Source: Abelmoschus esculentus
Taxonomy: Eukaryota; Streptophyta; Magnoliopsida; Malvales; Malvaceae
Reading direction: 5' to 3'
Length of the DNA stretch: 64,000 nucleotides
Assembly (NCBI GenBank): GCA_035048815.1
Contig: JAUCBN010000028.1
Coordinates: forward strand, 11,897,001-11,961,000
A program made the translations under genes and the position numbers. Shown here one piece after another: positions 59,616 through 64,000 of this stretch (position 1 is its first letter; every line of letters starts with the position of its first letter). Below the pieces are notes generated by a model. That model worked only from the letters and a program-made list of their open reading frames with translations. It searched no databases and had not been told where the DNA came from.

Positions 59616-60999
59616 AGTTAAAGTCGTTATAGGTTGTGTTAAACCTTGAAAACTTACATTTAATCACTAAACTTTAATAATGCAATTAGATAACTTGTAG
59701 ATATCGTATTAAGCTGAAAATTTATGTGCAAGCATAGAATACATTTAATTAAATATTGATAATCTTAATTTCACCTTTACACTTTAAATTTCTAGAAAAT
59801 TGCAATTAGGTCCCTAAAACTTGATTGGTTTAATTAGGACTCGTTTCTCATTAATTTTCACTACAAATGAACTCAGTCCTTGTATGAAAAAGTATGATCT
59901 AATTAAAGCATTTAAAGAAGATAAAATAAAAAAATTAGGGTCATTTATCGGGGAAAATCTCTAGATTTGCCTCGGTGTTTCCCGTATAGCTCGTTCGAGT
60001 CGGGTGGCGTCTAGCCAGGTTAAGGGGGTTACATTTTTAGTATAACATAATACATAAATATGATTTACTAAAACATGTTGCCACCATCCTAGGAGTTTTA
60101 AAACAAGCCTACATACTTTTGACTTTTGTGACTTGACAAAAACCTTGCCAAAGGGATCCAATTGTTCTCCACAAGACCGTAACTTGAAAATGCATAGAAA
60201 ATGTATGCATCAGACATATTTTGCCTAATGAGGTATCCAATAACAACATAAACATAAAATATACAATCATTTTCATGTTATTATGCTATAACATTATTTA
60301 GTCCAATGAGTTATAAGAATTACAATAAGATCAATAATCAATATTCATCCTTGGATTGATCAAGATAGTGGATACACGGACTCCTACACCTCGCCAAATT
60401 AATGTATGGTCTAATCTTTCCGCCTCGCTAAAATGATCAATACACAAATCATCCCTCCGCCTTGCAAAATATAGGTCATAACCTAAGGATCATAGTCCAC
60501 CTGTATCAATGAGCTTATGAATCCTATGGCATGCCAATTATATCCAATTTCCACTCAAATCCAAGGTCCAATATAATTTAAGTTCATAAAAATATCAATG
60601 TCTCCTTGAATCAATCTCAATGATTTTGACCCATAGGTATATTTCAATAAGTTCAATGATCAATGATTTATCAATATCAATGCAATAAAGAAAGCTTACC
60701 ATGACCTCATATGGTGTCATGCCTTTTCCTTGCCAATAATATGCTACATGTTAATCAATACCAATAAAATGATATAGGAAAAGCACCTAACTTTGTCCCA
60801 TGACTCTACTACACTCACCTCAATACAAAAAGCCTTCACGGTTCTTGAATGACAACTTCTTTTCCCTTGGCTTGAATAGGAATTGATGATGAACCCTTAT
60901 TGTAAACTAAAAGAAAACTTGTTTCTTATTCGTATAGTATACCAAAACTAATCATTTACACTCATATAAGCTTTTATATATAAGCTTTAGGTAATCTAT

Positions 61000-61140
61000 A
61001 CAAATAACTGAATACTTGAACTGTTTACCTATACATGTAACTGAATACTTGAACTGTTTACCTATACACGTAACTACACGTAACAGACGAACTTAATATT
61101 TGAATTGTTTACCTATACAAGTAACTACACGTAACAATCC
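61000..61140. repeat. tandem repeat, about 35-55 bp unit, three copies
   Basis: The word gaactgtttacctatacacg (with small variants) recurs three times, followed by gtaact and, in later copies, acacgtaac. Confidence 0.7.
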
Positions 61141-61745
61141 TCTACAACTTTAACTAGACAAATCCATAGAAACTTTCAATAATATATTTAACAACATAAG
61201 TCCGATTTTTGAGCTTAAAGAAGCCTTCAAGCGATACAAATTCCATGGATAAAGCTTAAAGAAGCCTTCAAGCAACATAAGTCCTATTTAAACATCAATC
61301 TATAACTCAATTTTCTTCACATAAACATCAAGTTTTCTTGAGGTTTTTCAATCAAACAAACAAAGCTAAGGCTATATCAAGTTCTTGTGCTCAGAAAACC
61401 ACAAATTCTCTTTTGATTCATACTCGAGGTAATTTCAAAAATCCTAATTTTCGTTTGGTTTTAGGTTGTTAAAATTTAATGTTTTTATAGATTATACTTA
61501 GTTTTTGTACGCATTTTCAATATCCTATAAAAATTTTCAAAAATCCAAAATTTTTCATTCGAATATGAAATATTTTTTGTAATTTTTGTTTACAAATTTT
61601 CAATTTCTTTTTTAAAATTTTGTTTTTAAACTTTGTTTTTAAAATTTTCAACTCTTGAGTTATTTATTTATAGGATTGAATATGGTTTTATTATACATAT
61701 ATGGTTGTAACGTGCCTAACTAATCTTAAATTCTTATCTTGACTC

Positions 61746-61850
61746 ATGGCACCTAAATAGAGACAAAGAATAGAGGGTGCAAGTTCCTCCAATGTCCCTA
61801 AAAATCCATCTCGCATCGATCTTCATTATCTCTATCAAGAGTATTTTTGT
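61746..61850 (+). pseudogene. short ORF fragment, possible retroelement protein N-terminus
   Basis: From the ATG at 61746 the reading is MAPK, stop, RQRIEGASSSNVPKNPSR, then a few more residues. The pattern (basic start, then Gly-Ala-Ser-Ser-Ser-Asn) resembles N-termini of proteins encoded by the extra ORF of Athila/Tat elements. It is only 35 codons with an internal TAG, so the identity is weak. Confidence 0.3.
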
Positions 61851-61966
61851 AACCCTTAAAACTTTAAAATTAAGTAAACGAAAAAAGTAATTTATAAGAT
61901 AAATATTCTGATATAAAAATAATGTAAATTAAATAAACGATTCATTCATGCATGAAAATTAAGTAA

Positions 61967-62775
61967 ACACCTCCCAGTGTTAATCAATTATAACCAACAA
62001 CCAATCCCACACTCCTTTCGTGAGTCTAAATATCCCGAGTCTAGACAAATAGATTACTTACAAACTTCCCTCCCGGGCTTGGATGCAAAAGCAAAGAATG
62101 ACAAAGAGTAAGCAAACTTTGATATTTTATATCATTGAAACAAGAAACAAAAATACAATCTCCTATCACAAATACTCAACAACCTTCACCAAACCCTAAG
62201 AGAACTTTAGAATATGATGGGAAGAATTGTCCCTAAGGTGAAAGCTCTCTCGGTATAAGTATTTCAGCCGAATCTAATGTCCTCCTAACTACTAGGACGG
62301 TTATACCTTATATAGGCTTGGCCTAGGGCAAACCTTTCCTAATTAGAGTACAACTTGGAGTAGGGAACAAGTTATATACATAGGGTAAATATTTCCAAGT
62401 TTGATCTTCTAGAAGGTTTCTTCCCGTGTGGCCTTGTCCTTGGGCTTTTCCTGTGTTGTTCAGCTCCGATTCTTAGGCTTCTTGTTCAGCAAAGTTATCC
62501 ATATTTTTCTCCTTCAATTACCAACCATATTGCTTTTTCTCCTCTACTACCTCGGCATTAGATCCTGCCTCGGCCTTATTTTGATGCCTTGGAAGTACTT
62601 GTTTTTGCAAAGATATAAAAATGCAATAAAGTACGCCTTTTCTACAAATATTATCTTCAATGACACAATCCCTAAATATATTATATTAAGCACATGCATT
62701 GGTTCAAGTAGGTGAAGAATTGATTATAAGTGCCCATGAAAAGTGTAGAAAGTGATAGTAAGTTGAGCACTTATA
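61967..62775 (-). repeat. truncated 3' LTR, Athila/Tat type
   Basis: The inner end (minus strand TATAAGTGCTCAAC) aligns with the sister LTR starts, with the initial TG altered. The outer about 500 bp are missing: similarity begins at cctcccagtgttaatcaatt. The break point is near 61967. Confidence 0.8.
62307..62314 (-). promoter_or_regulatory. TATA box of the truncated LTR
   Basis: TATATAAG on the minus strand lies 461 bases from the LTR start. Confidence 0.6.
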
Positions 62776-63684
62776 GCACCCCCAAACTTGAACTATTGCT
62801 TGTCCTCAAGCAATGGAAACCATCAATTTGTCAAACTCTATTCTCTCTTGATCTTATGTTTCCATCTATTCTCCCCACCATAACTATGTCTATTCTTTTA
62901 GACTTAACCTTTCGGTTACATAAGGATGTGTACCTAGAAGACAAACTATAAGGTTAGTGTGTGTGTGTGTTTGCATTTTTGTGGACGAGTTTGATTAAAG
63001 GCCTTTTTAGATATACTCTAAGTTCAAGATAAATAGACTTGGATTTAGTGTACTCTTCTTATAACAAAAATTCCTTGAGCCAATTTCGGGCACCTCAAGT
63101 ATTGTGTTTTCTATTTCTTAACTCCTTATTTCTTTTGCTATATATATTTTTTATGCATACTAGAGCCAATTTCAGGCACCTCTAGCATGAAGAAGAGTTT
63201 TTCCTAGAGCCGGTCATAGGCACCTCTAGCCACGTTTCCAAAATCTAAGTCTTTATCACCTAAGTACATTAAAAGAATTCCTATAGCCAAATAAGTCCCA
63301 AAAGTGTTTTTAAAGTTCAACCTTATAGCAAGCTTCTAAGTTTTTCTCCTTAAGTATCCTAGAATTAAGACTTCAAAACAGATCCTAACTATGGTAAGGA
63401 GAAAGATTTCTATTGTCTTTAAGAATAAACTAAGACAAAAGTGATGAGCGGTGCAAAAGTATGGCAACAGTTTTAAGTAAAGTGATGGACATAAAACAAA
63501 AAAAATTATCACTAAAAACTTCCTTTTTATGGCAAAGACGCGGGAGTAAATTGCCTCGGCAGTAGGTCTACACCCCCAAACTCAAACCAAGCATTATCCT
63601 CAATGCTTAATTTAGGGGCAAGTAGTAGATAAAAAATATAAGCATGTTAAAAAAACAGTTTATATGAGCAACAAGAAGAAAAAA
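62776..63684 (-). other. 3' non-coding module, third copy
   Basis: The terminal polypurine tract (minus strand aagtttgggggtg) adjoins the LTR and is preceded by a perfect 8-bp stem with a 4-base loop (62795-62814). 26-bp inverted repeats lie at 63074-63099 (CTTGAG/CTCAAG), 63160-63185 and 63204-63229 (both CTAGAG/CTCTAG). The second polypurine motif is at 63565-63600. A (tg)n run lies near 62956-62970. Confidence 0.75.
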
Positions 63685-64000
63685 TTATGATGATTCAGAA
63701 GAACTCTCTTCCACAATTTGTCTCCTTGGTCTAGCTGTTGATGGCTGTGTCCTTGGTTATAGTGATGGATTTGCTCTTCTCGGCGGCTGAACTCTCATTG
63801 GTGTTGCCTATTTTATTGGCGCATTGACTTCTTCTCCTCCTTCATCTTCTGTGTCCATGATCTCTGTACCGCCTTCGTTCTCTGGATTTACCCTGGCATG
63901 CTGGATGCTAGGCTCGACATCAGATGAACCATGGTAGACGTATTCATCGATTTCCCTTGAAAGACTTCCCATTGGAATTGGGGATCTTTGGGGAGTGCCG
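63685..64000 (-). pseudogene. C-terminus of the Athila/Tat extra ORF, partial
   Basis: The minus-strand frame ends in TAA at 63685-63687 after a Ser-rich tail (EESSSESS). It contains MGSLSREIDEYVYHGSSD and an acidic stretch (TEDEGGEEVNAPIK), which match the C-terminal part of 36782-37300. Two in-frame stops (after APIK and after NPSL) break it. The N-terminal part lies beyond the window. Confidence 0.7.

Larger units (their letters stand above)
54193..60033 (+). mobile_element. solo LTR (outer of a nested pair), + sense
   Basis: It runs from TGTAACACCTCAAAAATTCG to TAAGGGGGTTACA, flanked by identical ttttt pentamers (54188-54192 and 60034-60038). It is interrupted at 56046-58685 by a second LTR of the same family; without it the length is about 3.2 kb. 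It carries a 0.6 kb block (about 59165-59790) with a TATCGATACC cluster that the inner LTR lacks. Confidence 0.85.
42602..61300 (-). mobile_element. old gypsy chromovirus (-) invaded by several later LTR insertions
   Basis: Its own parts, in sense order, are: 5' LTR remnant (60034 to about 61300, and 54192-53381), PBS (53361-53376), gag (53202-52010), protease (51963-51487), RT (51486-50775), RNase H (46921-46554 and 45247-44886), integrase and chromodomain (44885-43430), polypurine tract (43402-43415) and 3' LTR remnant (43401-42602). Insertions at 45248-46553, 46924-50772 and 54193-60033 interrupt it. The outer end of the 5' LTR was not found, so 61300 is a guess. Confidence 0.8.
60034..61966. 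other. outer 5' LTR remnant and unassigned AT-rich sequence
   Basis: The first part (to about 61.3 kb) is judged the continuation of the interrupted 5' LTR. It has repeated cctcgccaaa/cctcgctaaa words at 60390-60470 and a tandem array at 61000-61140. A 50-bp direct repeat (cttaaagaagccttcaagc, twice) lies at 61215-61285. No gene was recognised apart from the short fragment at 61746. Confidence 0.45.
61967..64000 (-). mobile_element. Athila/Tat-type gypsy element, 3' end, running off the window
   Basis: A truncated 3' LTR (61967-62775), the conserved 3' module (62776-63684) and the C-terminus of the extra ORF (63685-64000) are present on the minus strand. It is the third copy of the family in this window. 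Everything upstream of the ORF tail is outside. Confidence 0.85.

Overview
The window is nuclear DNA of a plant, most likely a eudicot. It has AT-rich introns with GT-AG borders, layered Ty3/gypsy and Ty1/copia retrotransposons, and one intact host gene. The genus cannot be fixed from this sequence. I can support one host protein-coding gene; nearly all other assignable sequence is decayed LTR retrotransposon.

Layout: 1-5025 is the 3' part of an Athila/Tat-type gypsy element (+). 5026-6449 is unassigned. 6450-18088 is a full-length but dead chromodomain gypsy element (-, Tekay/Del type) with 3.3 and 3.5 kb LTRs. About 18560-19353 is the 3' end of a Ty1/copia element (+). 20018-22114 is a solo LTR with a perfect 5-bp target duplication (caaac). 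22.5-28.8 kb is the host gene, an ATXR7/SDG25-type histone H3K4 methyltransferase: 17 coding exons, 1292 codons, GYF region, nSET, SET and post-SET. 28.8-34.6 kb is unassigned. 34595 to about 41.5 kb is a second Athila/Tat-type copy (-) that lacks RT, RNase H and most of the integrase but keeps an extra 3' ORF. From 42602 to about 61 kb lies an old chromovirus (-) that has been a target for later insertions: a solo Athila/Tat LTR in its RNase H, a 3.85 kb LTR in its RT, and a solo LTR inside a solo LTR inside its own 5' LTR. 61967-64000 is a third Athila/Tat copy (-) running off the window.

The methyltransferase gene is complete. All 17 coding exons join in frame with GT-AG introns and end in the family's C-terminal post-SET motif. 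Two of its exons (10 and 12) arose by separate tandem genomic duplications that copied an exon, an intron and splice sites, and both are phase-neutral. A 12-codon upstream ORF precedes the start. The solo LTR ends about 350 bp upstream of two promoter-like Site II words.

The least expected structure is in non-coding parts of the elements. All three Athila/Tat copies carry, between their last ORF and the 3' LTR, a module bounded by two copies of a polypurine-tract motif and holding three 26-nt inverted-repeat units. The terminal bases of these units differ between units in a way that keeps pairing. Separately, five different long LTRs carry clusters of short CG-centred palindromes (TATCGATA or TTTCGAAA type) in their 3' part, and the Athila/Tat family carries a different GC-rich palindrome. 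These are the observations most worth testing.
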